Shown here: positions 10,638-22,486 of the stretch, piece by piece
Numbering within the stretch: the stretch's first letter is position 1
Layout: every line of letters begins with the position of its first letter
NCBI GenBank assembly: GCA_037447605.1
Contig: CM074807.1
Coordinates: forward strand, 1,326,254 to 1,390,253
Length of the DNA stretch: 64,000 nt
Origin: Zygnema circumcarinatum
Taxonomy: Eukaryota; Streptophyta; Zygnematophyceae; Zygnematales; Zygnemataceae
Direction: 5' to 3'
Notes under the pieces: model-generated
The model's input: the letters and a program-made list of their open reading frames with translations, nothing else
Told to the model about the DNA's origin: nothing
Databases searched by the model: none
Translations under genes and position numbers: made by a program

Positions 10638-11135
10638 CTACGCCGGAGAGTGCGGGGTAAGCCGCGCACTGTCACCCTTGTCGCGAGGAGGAGATGCAGT
10701 ATGGGGACGAAAATCCATTTGACGCTTTGACCATGATTTGGCAAAGCACTCCCAAATAACACATCGATTACCGAGGGGCGGTTGTGTTAGAAGACACTTG
10801 ACTGCCCCGGAGTAGGATTGGAGCTTGATCTTGAGTGTGACGCTACCAGAGATCTGGCCCTTGCGTCCATCCCCGAAAGTAACACTTTCTGAATGGGGAT
10901 CTGTGGTCAACCCAAATCTCTGGGTGAATGCAGAACTAACAAAGTTAGCATCTGCCCCAGTATCTAGCAGTATCACTGCAGGGTGGCCATTGGCTGACCC
11001 GATGAAGGTCATTGCACGATGGGCAAGATGGAACATGGATCGCACTATATGCGAGGGGTGAGGACGAGCCGTCCTCCACACCAAGGTGTAGGGGGATCCA
11101 ACCAGTGAACTGGTGGATCCTTCCATCGTCTGCAC
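10638..11135 (-). pseudogene. Aspartic protease region of G1b
   Basis: The minus-strand frame contains HRAMTFIGSANGHPAVILLDTGADANFVSSAF. LLDTGAD is the retropepsin active-site box (D-T-G-A). FGDGRKGQISGSVTLKIKLQSYSG follows. The same sequence opens just before the assembly gap at about 21.6 kb (HRAMTFQGSADGHSAVVLLDTGADANFVS), showing that it is the same family. Confidence 0.87.
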
Positions 11136-11443
11136 TAGCTTATGCGCCTTTCACCAATTTGTTTCACCAACGCCCGGTGGCGTTGGGAAAAATCGCGAAG
11201 CGCCAGAATCAGCAGAACCAGCACATGCGGCCAGAAGTTAATGGGAAGTATCCGCCAGAAAGCAAATCCATGGCACATCTAACCAGACATCATTCCCCAT
11301 AACATTGAGGGAATTGAAACATGCCCGATTGGCCCGCATCATATATCCATAAACCTAGAGGGTCACGGTCCTGGCGGGGAAAGGGACATGGGTCGGGGGC
11401 CCCGCATGACTTTTACAACGGATCGTGCGCACCCAAAGGTCTG

Positions 11444-11668
11444 CTAGCAGGATATGATGATTACTCTAAGCCACAAAGTCCTTAACATTGTGAGCGTATA
11501 TTTATCCCCTAACTTGTTTACTCCACCAGCGTGACTCCTAAAGCTAATTTGGTAGGTTGTTTTCGGCCCCTTGCCCTTCTTGTCCTTGGTGTTGAGAGGG
11601 CAATCCCGGGCCTTATGCCCCTCCTTGCGGCAGCGGAAACACTTGTTTTCCCGCTGCATCTTCTCCAT
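11444..11668 (-). pseudogene. Gag nucleocapsid CCHC zinc knuckle of G1b
   Basis: The minus-strand frame starts with MEKMQRENKCFRCRKEGHKARDCP, a C-x2-C-x4-H-x4-C knuckle that binds element RNA, followed by a basic tail (KDKKGKGPK). The same knuckle is found at 20922-20966 (NKCFRCRKVGHRSYDCP). Confidence 0.85.
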
Positions 11669-13560
11669 TTCACGGAGTTAACCGCGGCGATGCGGTGGGT
11701 GGTGAGCCACTTCGAGCTGCTTCGCTTGTTTCTTTCATATCTTAGCTGAGTCTTTGAAGAATATGCACTTCCTGGAAGCACACATGCAGCTACGACCCTC
11801 TGCTGCAAATTAGGAAGGGCTACATGCTCTTGGAGCGATCCAAGCCCCAGATAGCTGCATCAAAGCCATTTCGAGTGTGGTAGGTCCCACCGGGTTCCGA
11901 GTCCGTGGGTTAGTTCTTCATTTGCTTCCTCCGGGTGTGGCTTCAAGCCACGTCTTGAAGTGGAAAAGGCTTCGGCCTGCCAGGGCTTGCGAGGTGATGA
12001 TCTGGGGCACAGATCTCATGGCGGCGGCGGCAGTTTGGTGCATGTTGCGAAGCCTCACGGGCTCAAGCGGGATCAAGGCCCAAAGTGTTTGATAAGTTCA
12101 TGCAGACTTATCCCAATCCGTCTGATACTCATCGGAAGGCCCTCATACACGGTGTAAACTCTCTGGCGAGTCGTAAGCAAAGCTTACGGAGAGACGGTTG
12201 AGGTAAACCAAAAGGTAACCCTTCGTTTGACCCACCACTGCTCCATCAGCGGCGATCCCGTGGTAGGATATTGCGCCCCAAAGGGAAGGGGCGCGGCTGA
12301 TTCGCGTCCCGGGCATCCTCGAAACGGTTGCGGGAAGCGATCCGGTAGGATCTCCTCCGCCCCGGCAATTTGCCACGGCGAAGTCCCCGCTATTTGGTGG
12401 TTGCCCACCCGTGGAAATGACTTCCCCGTGGAAAAACCGGGGGTCGGACTCTGCCGGTATTTGCTCCGGCGGACCAGGCGGTCCGGGGCGAGCGACGCCA
12501 CGGAATGGATGCTAACCCCGCTTTCCCCGGGACTTGCGCATCTCTGAAACTGGGGGTTGGGGGCACCCTGCTACAGTGCACCCAGGGCATAAAGGCTCGA
12601 ACTCCATTTGGAGCGTGTCACCAAGCGGCCCGGACCGTGAGCTCCACATCTCGTCCACTGCCTGTGGGGCCATGGTGGCGGCGCCTGGCCTGCCACATCC
12701 GCTCCGGTTAAAATTCGATCTTCTTCTTCATCTTGAGGGGAAGCGCTTCCACGTGGGCCCCGATCATGGATCGGCCCGGATCGCCGCGAGCGGCGGCTCG
12801 TGGCTGCATGAGAAAGTGATGCGGACAAACCTTAGTCATCATTGTTCAGGCTAGGCCTCCATAGGATGGCGCGATCCAGATTCTCTCCGCTCACTCGTCC
12901 GAAGGACGGTAGTGGAGGTGGCGGCAGGGCCCAGTCCCCTCCGGCGGCGAGTGTGGTCACCACCATGACCGCGAGTTCCTTCCCAAAAGAAAGCGGCTTT
13001 TACTCACGATACCAATCATCACGGCGAAATCTCGCCCACTTTCGGCCGTCTTGTGGGCTCCCGCCGAGTTGTGAGAGAGAAAGCTTGAGTGGGCTTGACC
13101 GGGACGGGCGTGCGGCGATATGCGGGCCATATTTGGTTGTTTGGGTGGCGGCGATCCCAGCCCCTTCACAGCTTGCAGGTTGACCTCCACTACCCGGCAT
13201 GGAGGATTGGAAGCGAAATTTGTCCCATAGCGAGACTACGTGTCCCTCGGCTGAATAGATTGAGAGAGGTGGCCCTAACGTACGAAATCGCCGCATTCGT
13301 AGCGCGCAGCATAGCGGCGCATGCGTACGTGGGTACGGGTGGGATGTCTCGCGGCGCGGTCCGGCGGCAGTCGTCGTACCAGCGGTGGCGTGTATGCGGA
13401 CGGTGGAGAATCAAAAAGGGGATCGGGCGCTGACCCCGAGATCAATCGGCGGGTAGATTTGACCACGTGGTGCGTTCTTGCGTGATCCTCACCGGAGGGG
13501 CCTTGGCTTGTGGCGGTGAGGGCCCATAGAGATTATGTAGCGGCCGGGTGGAGCTTGGAA
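11669..13560 (-). other. Gag 5' part and LTR of G1b, no intact frame
   Basis: No long frame with recognisable gag residues is visible. An LTR block homologous (inverted) to 2655-2720 lies at 13470-13545. The intervening GC-rich DNA has short frames only. Confidence 0.4.
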
Positions 13561-14573
13561 TTCACTGGGTTTGAGCTGGGGCCTCAAGTGATACTACAGG
13601 TATCGTACTACTTAAGATTAGAGTCTTGCGTGGATGAAGCATAAGTACTTGCCGGACTCCTAAGCAGCCGCGGGAGTGGTATGGCGTTTGCTTGCGGGCA
13701 CTCACGCGGAAGCAGATCCCTGGAATGGGCCAGCGAGATCGCGCCTGGGCGCTCAGGCCGCCTCCTTCATCTTCCTTGTCTGCGCTCGATTCGACCCTGC
13801 CGCATTGTGGTCGTGAAGCAGGCGGTGGCGGTCAGCATTCGGATAGGAACACCGATTAGTTATGCTAGCAGGTTTTGAAGCGAGAGACCAAGTACAGCCC
13901 CTCTTGAGGGTGAGGCCTTGAAGCTATCCTCTGGGCACTCGAGATTCAAGCTCTTCACTGACCTACCAGCGTATGCATGGGACTGACCATGCCCCACTAA
14001 AACGCACATCACATAGCTACCCTAAGCCCTAAGTTTTTACGATCGGGTGATGAAGTTGGAGGGTAAATGTGCTTAAGGTCACTCACGTCGGTAAATCACT
14101 GACAATGCTGGCGACCTCGATCGCAATCCCTCGGCTCCCCTCCTCTGTCACGATCCGGCCGTTCCTGAACCCATCCCTCCACCCACCCTCTTGAACCCTG
14201 AGCACCTTCCCATTGAGATTTTCATTGCAGATCAAGACTTACATGATGTCTATTCGGATGGGCTGATGATAACTACGGCCCCGTACACTACCCTCCATCG
14301 GCGGGGAGGACCACGACCTTCACCACGGCCACCCCCATGTACGGTCAGGTAGGGAACTCACCATGGTGTGATGGCGGCGCTCCCTTACTTCCTCCCCATT
14401 CCCAGCGTAATGGCGTCATTGAGACTCCTCCGCTGCGCTACATCGCAGCCGCACATTGCCCCTTTTATCACGCGGGCACCGAGAGAATTTCGGTATTTGC
14501 TTCACGCTTTGAACTCTGGTGATTGTGAAGGTGGATTCTCTACCTCCCCTCCGGCCTTCCTGTTCCTTTCCCC

Positions 14574-14757
14574 AATGAACGTATGGAGATTCTGGATGTC
14601 GCCCACGATTCCCAGCCCGGCGGATTCCACCTCGGCCAGATGAAGATGGTCGCCCTGCTGCAGGAGCGCTATTATTGGCCAGGCCTCCATGGCGCGGTGA
14701 GCCGCTACATCGAAACCTGCACCCGTTGCCAACGCGGCAAGCGCTCTGCTTGTTGAT
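14574..14757 (+). pseudogene. Integrase H2C2 zinc-binding domain of G2b
   Basis: The frame gives LDVAHDSQPGGFHLGQMKM, then ERYYWPGLHGAVSRYIETCTRCQRGK. This is the H-x..-H...C-x2-C zinc domain at the N-terminus of gypsy integrase. A stop follows CQRGKRSAC. Confidence 0.85.
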
Positions 14758-15821
14758 GCAGGGACTCCTCCACTGCTGCCGGCTTCTCCACTCGCATCAC
14801 CTTCCATCGGAGTTCGCGTTCCAATCGATGATGACATTTCCCAAAGTCTCACATTCACTCATAGCCCATTTTACTCTGAGTGAACCTCCTGAGAATATGC
14901 GGAATTCTGAGGAAAAGGATAGGAGCTCTGGCTCTAAAACTCGCCTTCAGCTTATCAACACAAGGTAGGGGCCCTCTCCAAATGGCCCAATAAACTCAAA
15001 AAGCACCACCTCGCGGCACAAGCAAGTGTAGTGTTAAGCAACACGAGCATCAGCTTCTCACAGTCTACAATAGCTACGTTGATAATCCAGAAGTTGAAGA
15101 GTACCAACCAAACAAACGGCACACCATATACTATGTCACAACATCATTGACACTACCAGCCTCTGAAGCCCACAACATCGGCCAGCGCAAGGTATCAGTG
15201 TCTGTCTGCCGTGTCGGATCCTGCAAAATGGCTTTCACCCGCGTCCGTCACGTTTCCTCCGTCGGATCGACTTCGGCCTCTAGCTAATCCACGTCTTCTT
15301 TGTAGGGTCGACCTTGCCTCCAAGATTGATGGCCAGCGTCAAACTCCAGCGTGTGCGCGCCACCGACACTCTGGCGTTGCTCGGCACAGCGGTGGTCGGC
15401 GTGCCGAGCGATACGGCGCGCGCTCGATAAACCGAATAAATCCAATCAAAGGTTGGCCAGCGCCAGCGTGTCGCGCTTCCAGGCTGGCAGCGTCGCCAAT
15501 TCTTCAATTCGCTCCGCGGCAGCGTCGCATCTTACGTCGCTTCTTGATTAGTAGCGTGGCGCCTCGTCACTTCGACTCCGGCCAGCGGCGCCTCTTCCAC
15601 CCGACCAAATGTCTAAGTAGCGGCCTACAAACTTGGCACACCGCCCCGTAAGGAAACACACAACCACGAACACACAAAATAATGTTCCAGCACAGCATGC
15701 TAACTATCATACACTAACTTTTTGAACCACACGACCGCCCAACCCGGAATGGGTAGGATACCTGCAATGGCGAAGATTAGGTTTTATTATTTTTCCATCC
15801 TGACTGAAGCTTTCAATACAT

Positions 15822-16290
15822 TTGGTCTTCCCTAATAGGGCGGGGTACGCAGTGGTGGAGGATATAATGCGACGAATCACAGCAATTCCATCGCCATGCA
15901 CTACGGCGGCCATCATTCACCGCCACTCTCTACCCTACTCTGTCCACTCTGACAATGGCACCGAATACAAGGGGGCATTTGCCAAGCTCATGCAGGACTT
16001 CCGCATCATTCACCGAACCTCTAGCCCCTACTCCCCTTGGCAGAATGGGCTCGCGGAACGTACCATTCAGACCGTCAAGGATGCGTGTGTTCGCGGCTGC
16101 GCGGAGCTGGAGGCGGACTGGCGCGAGGTCATCCCCTCCCTGGTCTTCACGTACAACACCTATGTTCACTCCTCCACGGGTTTCTCTCCCTACGAGCTCC
16201 TCTATGGCCGTAAGCCCCGCATTCCCCTTGACCTCCTCTCTGCTGAGCCCCTCTTCCACGATGACGCGCCTCCCCCGGATCGGGTCGCCC
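15822..16290 (+). pseudogene. Integrase catalytic core of G2b
   Basis: The open frame carries HSDNGTEYKGAFAKLM (second catalytic Asp) and SPWQNGLAERTIQTVKD (catalytic Glu), then VFTYNTYVHSSTGFSPYELLYGRKP, the standard end of a gypsy core. The first Asp block is not found intact upstream. The frame is cut at VAL by insertion of an LTR at 16291. The continuation is recognisable after 17721 by comparison with the uninterrupted copy at 37.24-37.45 kb. Confidence 0.85.
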
Positions 16291-17716
16291 TGTTGATGTA
16301 TAGGTACATCAAGGTGTTGGTACTTAGTTCCTAGCATGGATGTTGTCCAGGAGATCATGTGTTGATGTACGGACGCTATGCAGGGCGGCCTTGGAAATGT
16401 TGGGGCAGAGAGGTCTTTGCAGTGCGAGAGCGGATCTGCACTAGCGACATGATTGAAATTGGCGCCAGAAGTGCAGATCGCGGCCTTATCCAGCGGGACA
16501 TGACTCATAATTAGTATGTGCGCTTTGGAGTGCGGATTATGGTCGGTGCTGAGACACGGCCTTGGCCCAGTCAGAAGTGGCGTGGCGCGACGCGGCAGAT
16601 TCGAAAGTGACAAGCGACATCAGGAGATATGCGGCGCGGTGAATCAGAGGTGAGGAGGCGCTGCATCAGCGGTGTCTCATAATGAGACAGTGGCCTTTGT
16701 CGGGCGCACGTGTGTCAGAAGTTCGGGAGGTAAAGGCCTGTAGGGCCTAGGTCGGTGGCGACCGTGGAAACTACGAGGGTCCCACATACAGTTGAGTTAG
16801 TGAGGAGTCAGATGCGTGCGGTGGGGCCGAGGGGGATCAAGATGAGGCTGAGTTGAGATCCGGCGGGCTGAGGCTGGATCGTGTGAGCCAGGAGAGGATC
16901 CAGCCCAGACACGATTGAGATCAGGATAAGGCCCTTGCAAAGGCTGCATGGGTGGCCGTGACGCCAGCGGCGTCACGTGACAAAGGCGCCGCATGGTATA
17001 TGAGGGATCAAGCTTGGCTTCCTACTTACTCACTCACTCACTCTGAACGTTATGCTGCTCAACCTTCGTGTTAGGAAGAGTAGGCGAAGGCGGAGGCCTT
17101 GAGGAGTCCGGCCTTGTGTAGGGGGTCGTGAAAGAACTATCTCTCATCATGGTTAACTCTAGTGAAAGAGTTAGAGATGTGTCCCCTCGGGTTGAGGTAG
17201 AGGAGTAGTTCAAGCAAGCATATAGTGCGTAGCTACTGCAGTTGGGGTGTAAGCTGCCTATCAGAGGATAGGGTGGTGCTCATAAGAGGAGGAGAATCGA
17301 GCATAAGGTTATGTGTAGATTTCCTAAGAGAGCTTGTATTACACCTATGAATGTTAAGGAGTTTTAGGGCCGAGGGCTTTCTCCTTATACTTGTGTCATC
17401 TGTCACATGTGAGTCCTTGTGTTGGATTGGCGTGATGAATGAGTGGAGGCGACCATTGTAGGCGTGTGTGCATCTGCGTGGAGACCATTGGAGGCGATGG
17501 AGCTGAAGAGCGAGACCATGGAGGAGATGAAGAAGTGTTCTTGTAGGTGGCGTGTTTTGTTATCCGCTGTGCGCACGTGGTGAGGGGAGGAAGAGAAGGC
17601 ATATCGTGGCGGAAGCGGTATGTGGCCTTAGTAGAAGTGGAAGAAGTTTTGGAGATTACTCAAGCATGTTTTGTCCTTCCACTGGGTCACCTAGCCACTT
17701 TTCACACACCAACACA
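16291..17716. mobile_element. Solo LTR, 1426 bp, with 5-bp target duplication
   Basis: The element starts TGTTGATGTA and ends CCAACACA, obeying TG...CA. It is flanked by a perfect CGCCC duplication (16286-16290 and 17717-17721). The edges were found by comparing the G2b integrase with the uninterrupted G2c copy. There is no coding frame with TE domains. A diverged relative lies at 934-1700. Confidence 0.88.
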
Positions 17717-17721
17717 CGCCC

Positions 17722-18440
17722 GGCTTGACTCGGCCCTCGCTTCAGAGACCCTAGAATTTAGCTGGCCTCCCCACCACCTGAGCAGCGCACGCTCACCAAC
17801 TTTGGGGCGCCCGGCGGCTGCTCTCCCTTGTCGGAGTAGCGCCACGTCGGCTCATTTGGCTCGGGGAGATCTTGCCAAACCCGACTCGCGGGCTTTTCAT
17901 TGGTTGGGCCCCTTCATTTAGTAATGGTCCGTCGAGAGATCGGTTGGGCCATCATTTTGAGGAAGGCCACGACTCTGATGAACGCGCCCGGCTGGCGTTC
18001 CTGCTTGGATGGAAGCATTAAGTCGCCCGCGTCGGCGGTTCACCTCCCCGCGATGGTACGACGTTAGCGACATTGCTTGGCGGCCTCCCTCGCGTACCCC
18101 CCTTGCCGCTGGCGACTCCTCATTGGTCCATTTCTAATTCCGTTAATTACGCGCTTCAGCCACTTTTACTCCTTTATTTTAAGCCCGGCAGTGGGTCTCT
18201 TCGATCTGATTTGCTCCGATACCTCCCCATTTAGATATGCGGCGGAAGCTACTCCCGGACGACGCCCGACTAGCCTCCTGTAGCGGCCCGGAGTCCGTCA
18301 TCGTGACCGCACCCATGCCCTTTGTCGCTTCTTCATTGTAGCCCACAGCGGCGTCGTATTTCCACACAGGCATGTCTTCTACCGGATGTAGCGTAGCGGT
18401 GCGTTAAGGCGGGATATAAAATTCGATTCAATTGTACTTG
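17722..18440 (+). pseudogene. Integrase C-terminal remnant and downstream region of G2b
   Basis: Sequence here parallels 37.33-38.05 kb (for example CCTAGAATT..CTGGCCTCCCACCACCT against the equivalent in G2c). It is too frameshifted to read more than short peptides. Confidence 0.45.
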
Positions 18441-18707
18441 ACATATGCCTCTTAGGTATCACCGGATCGGCCGGAATCGAGGCTGCCAGCGGAGATTGAA
18501 GGCGGCGCCATGGTTAGCGTGCAGGCGGCACACTATCCGGCCGCAAAGGCGCGCACAAAGAACCTGCAGCCTAAGGCCGCCCGATTATCATTCGTTGACT
18601 ATCGAAGGCTCCACGCACGTAGTGATCCCGGCCTCTCGGTGGGGCGGAGTTGTATCCGAGTACATCCTTTACCTAAGGCTCAAGATCTATTGTCGGTGTT
18701 AAGTAGA

Positions 18708-19366
18708 TGTAATAGCCTTCTGACCCTGGAGAGGCGTGCTCATAGTGATACTATGACTATCCCTTCATCTGGCCTAGCCGGATAGGTTAGGGCAGTACGC
18801 GAGCCGCTGAGGAGGTCTTGGGCTGCGATCACTGTGGCGTCTGAAAGGGATCTCTTTTGGATAGATGCTTGGTGGAGTAAAGTGCGGATGTCACGGACGC
18901 ACCCGGCTGCAGTCAGCGGCGAAGATCTGGCAGCGGCAGCGCCACTACGTCGGCGCCCGCCGCCAGCAGCGCGCTGACCCGCGAATCTTGGCGGCATCTT
19001 TACGGCAAAGTACGCGTCCCGTGCTTTATGCGGACGAGTGACGAAACCGACTCTGTCGGTCTTAGCCCGTCTTGCCCATTTTACCCGGCAGCGCGCCGCG
19101 GCAGCGTAGCGCCCGTGAGATCTTGTGAGACCCTGAGCTTGTCCTGGCCGATAGCACAAGCTGAGATCACCGCCCTTGCTTGAGCTCGGTGGGCAGTCAG
19201 CAGGTCCCTCCCATCTTTGGTAGGGGTTGAAGAGCGAAGAGGCTGCGCCGGTCAGGGAGCCATCCGAGCTCTTTGTACCAGCATTGAGCTCACGCTCTTC
19301 TCTCTCTCTCTTCCTCTCCTGACACTTAGACTCTCAGAGCAGCCTGCCAGGGGGCAGGGTGTTACA
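18708..19366 (+). repeat. 5' LTR of G1c
   Basis: It starts TGTAATAGCCTTCTGA and ends GGTGTTACA, immediately before the primer-binding site. A CT-rich stretch (19300-19320) near its end could be a transcription start or untranslated region. Its start matches the 3' LTR of G1a at 2499. Confidence 0.75.
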
Positions 19367-19367
19367 T

Positions 19368-19380
19368 TGGTATCAGAGCC
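19368..19380 (+). promoter_or_regulatory. Primer-binding site, initiator Met-tRNA type
   Basis: TGGTATCAGAGCC is one base downstream of the LTR end. It is the complement of the 3' end of plant initiator Met-tRNA, the usual primer for gypsy and copia reverse transcription. Confidence 0.9.
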
Positions 19381-20899
19381 GAGTTTAGAGCCTCGGGAAC
19401 TTCTTTTGGGAGGGGGCCAGCACGCGCCGCGCAGTCATGCCGAAAGCGCGGCCGAAACAGATGGCGTCGCGCCATTCACCTCCCCTTCTCGGGTCCGGAG
19501 GGGAGGGCGTGGACATGGCGCGAGGCAGTGTTGGCTGACCCCGCTGGACCACGAGCCACAGGCCTTGGCCCCACCTCGGCTGCCCCTTTAGCCTGGCCTC
19601 GCGGGGCGGGAACTTCGGCTGACCAACGGCTGCCGGGAAGGAGAAGCCGGCGCCCGGTCGCCCGCCCGCCCGAGGCGGCGGCGCCTCCACACGAAGCGCC
19701 CCGGCGAAATGCGGCGAGGGGCTTCCCCGCCGGTGAACACGAGCACCCGTGGTATGGGGTGCCCATCCCGTGGATGGGGATGAAGTCCTCAGCCGGCGGA
19801 AGGCAGTATGAGATTTTTTCATGGCCCCAGAGGCGCTTTAGCACCGGATGGCGAGCCCGGCCGGGGCCCGTTCAGTGACGTGGGGCGCCTCGAGATCTTT
19901 GGCGGGCGGCGAACCGTGGACCCTCCCCACGTGCTTGGTAAGCCCACAACCCCTCCCTCACGCCCAGCATTCTTTGTCGATTACAGGAGAGGCAGCGACT
20001 CGAGGGAAATAAGAGAGGCTGCGGCGCGTGGGTGATACCAGGACCCTCGGCTGCGTCCGGCTACTTGCAGCGGTAGTAGCCAGGTCACGGGGCGCTCGGC
20101 CACGGTGGGGCTTCGCGCCAGCGCCCGCTGCTTCCCAGCGCCGGCGGGGCGGCCCGGCGGCATTCCCTTTGAAGGAGAGGCGGACCGCCCGAGCCCGGCA
20201 ATCCTGCCGAGGCGGTGCCTAATGGCGGGGTGTGACTAGGACCTCGAGAAATGAGGCCGAGGTCCCTCCGATCTCCTTATGGGGATGACGCATGCCAGCC
20301 TTGGTGATTGATCATTGGGTGGGGCAGTGCGTGGAGCCTGGCGCTGTGCCCTCCCGATCAATGAATTTGAACTTTTGCTTCACCGCTTTGAGGGCGTGGC
20401 ATGGGCGTCCCCGTATGCGACGCAAAGGCGTTAGCCGGCGAACTTTGAAGTTCGAGTCAGACTTCTCAAACGGTTTTAACATCGGATCAGTCTTTATTTG
20501 CGCGCGGGGCGGAGTTGTCGCTCATGCGAGGCGGAAAGCGTGGCTAATTCACGAGATTGCGTGCAGCTTGAGCTGATTACCAAGTTCCCACGGTTGAGAG
20601 TTTGCCGGTTGACCATGGATTGGCTTAAATGCGTTAGGAAGCGGCTTGGTGAATCCTGCGTACCTTGGAACCTTGGAACTATGGATGATGAGAGTATTTT
20701 GCGGTACGAAGTCCAAAGCGGCGTTAGCACAAGTAGTGCGGGAGCCTTCCGTCGCGGCGTGCGGTGCCGCGATTAACGGCCGCGCGAAGCAGTGCGCCCG
20801 AGGCGGCCCGACCTAAAGAAATGGCGAGAGGAAATTTCCTTCCTCTCATCAGCAGCACCAGCGGCCACAGCCGCAAAAACTTGCTCCACAGGAGATGGA

Positions 20900-21050
20900 G
20901 GCTTTGCGCGCGGAAAACAAGTGTTTCCGTTGCAGGAAGGTGGGGCATAGGTCTTATGACTGCCCATCTTTCAAGAAGGATAGGAAGGGGAAAGGGCCGG
21001 CGGAAAACAGCTCCCCACCGGCAGCTTAGGGGTCTCTGCTGGTGGGCTTG
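20900..21050 (+). pseudogene. Gag nucleocapsid CCHC knuckle of G1c
   Basis: The frame reads ALRAENKCFRCRKVGHRSYDCP and then basic residues (KKDRKGKGP). This is a C-x2-C-x4-H-x4-C knuckle. The rest of gag between 19.4 and 20.9 kb is present only as shifted short frames rich in Arg and Pro. Confidence 0.85.
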
Positions 21051-21470
21051 ACAGTGGGGGGGGCAGCGCATTAGCTGCCATCACTAGTGTAGAATGTTGT
21101 ATTCCAAGGGCGGATGACATTCTTAAAGTGATTGGGGGAGTTTTCAGCGGGAATCTGTTGTTTGTGTGCGATGCATTCCCACTGGCGATTATTCGTACCA
21201 CTGTATGCTTGTGAGCTTTCCTTAGCATTTCGAATCTTGTCTTGATGAAAAGAATGGCATAATAAATAAATGTACTTGAATGCCATAGAGGCATTGATGC
21301 CTTAGTGCAATGTGCATTTGATGCCTTGCGCTTGCTGCGGTCGAAAAACCATGTACTCAGTTTACGAGTACTGCTCCCACAACACGTGGCAGTGAAGGCA
21401 TATCCACAGACTGAGTGGAAAGTGGTAAAGCTTTGGAAGAAGGGCTTCTCCCTTCTTAGGTGGGTGATTG

Positions 21471-21718
21471 GAGCTCCTACCACTGTGCTGGGGAAGTCTC
21501 CTCATCCCCTTGTGTGGCGGTTAGCTCGCCCCCACGCACCGAATGTGCTACGGTCCATTTTCCACTTGTCTCATCGTGCTATGACCTTCCAGGGTTCGGC
21601 CGATGGACACTCAGCAGTGGTTTTGCTGGACACTGGCGCGGACGCTAACTTTGTTAGCGCAGCCTTTGTCAGGACTGCAGGGTTTGCAGTCCAGCCTCAT
21701 TCCGATAGTGTAACTTTC
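21471..21718 (+). pseudogene. Aspartic protease of G1c, truncated by the gap
   Basis: The frame reads VLRSIFHLSHRAMTFQGSADGHSAVVLLDTGADANFVSAAF, with the retropepsin box LLDTGAD. It matches the G1b protease at 10638-11135. The sequence is lost at 21719 where the unknown bases begin. Confidence 0.87.
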
Positions 21719-22486
21719 NNNNNNNNNNNNNNNNNNNNNNNNNNNNNNNNNNNNNNNNNNNNNNNNNNNNNNNNNNNNNNNNNNNNNNNNNNNNNNNNNN
21801 NNNNNNNNNNNNNNNNNNNNNNNNNNNNNNNNNNNNNNNNNNNNNNNNNNNNNNNNNNNNNNNNNNNNNNNNNNNNNNNNNNNNNNNNNNNNNNNNNNNN
21901 NNNNNNNNNNNNNNNNNNNNNNNNNNNNNNNNNNNNNNNNNNNNNNNNNNNNNNNNNNNNNNNNNNNNNNNNNNNNNNNNNNNNNNNNNNNNNNNNNNNN
22001 NNNNNNNNNNNNNNNNNNNNNNNNNNNNNNNNNNNNNNNNNNNNNNNNNNNNNNNNNNNNNNNNNNNNNNNNNNNNNNNNNNNNNNNNNNNNNNNNNNNN
22101 NNNNNNNNNNNNNNNNNNNNNNNNNNNNNNNNNNNNNNNNNNNNNNNNNNNNNNNNNNNNNNNNNNNNNNNNNNNNNNNNNNNNNNNNNNNNNNNNNNNN
22201 NNNNNNNNNNNNNNNNNNNNNNNNNNNNNNNNNNNNNNNNNNNNNNNNNNNNNNNNNNNNNNNNNNNNNNNNNNNNNNNNNNNNNNNNNNNNNNNNNNNN
22301 NNNNNNNNNNNNNNNNNNNNNNNNNNNNNNNNNNNNNNNNNNNNNNNNNNNNNNNNNNNNNNNNNNNNNNNNNNNNNNNNNNNNNNNNNNNNNNNNNNNN
22401 NNNNNNNNNNNNNNNNNNNNNNNNNNNNNNNNNNNNNNNNNNNNNNNNNNNNNNNNNNNNNNNNNNNNNNNNNNNNNNNNNNNNNN
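21719..22486. other. Assembly gap (768 N)
   Basis: A run of 768 unknown bases. The left edge is inside the G1c protease and the right edge is inside repeat R. Several kilobases of gypsy pol plus a 3' LTR would be expected between these points, so the gap size is probably too small. Confidence 0.95.

Larger units (their letters stand above)
6600..13560 (-). mobile_element. Ty3/gypsy chromovirus copy G1b, near full length, minus strand
   Basis: Read on the minus strand, the parts appear in the canonical order: LTR-like sequence (13.47-13.55 kb, homologous to 2655-2720), gag with a CCHC knuckle (11444-11668), protease (10638-11135), RT fragments (9718-10131), a zinc/RNase H wreck (8.7-9.7 kb), integrase (7.9-8.7 kb) split by a TRIM, and the integrase C-terminus (7201-7515). 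Every domain is frameshifted. The length of about 7 kb fits a full chromovirus. Confidence 0.75.
13680..18707 (+). mobile_element. Ty3/gypsy copy G2b, plus strand, split by a solo LTR
   Basis: The plus strand carries an RNase H remnant (13.86-14.2 kb, parallel to 35.87-36.2 kb), an H2C2 zinc finger (14574-14757), an integrase core (15822-16290), a solo LTR insertion (16291-17716), the integrase C-terminal remnant (17722-17920) and a 3' region at 18.4-18.7 kb shared with the flanks of repeat R at 30.5 and 38.1 kb. It ends where G1c inserted at 18708. Confidence 0.7.
18708..21718 (+). mobile_element. Ty3/gypsy chromovirus copy G1c, 5' half, running into the gap
   Basis: It contains a 5' LTR (18708-19366), a primer-binding site, a gag region with a CCHC knuckle (20922-20966) and a protease beginning before the gap. 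It inserted into DNA that elsewhere continues directly into repeat R (…GTTAAGTAGA|TGGGATG at 30.77 and 38.33 kb), so GTAGA (18703-18707) is the probable left copy of the target duplication. The rest of pol and the 3' LTR are missing in the gap. Confidence 0.8.

Noticed and set aside
19300-19322. CT-rich tract as a splice acceptor of a gene
   Set aside because: It lies within the 5' LTR of G1c directly before the LTR end and primer site.
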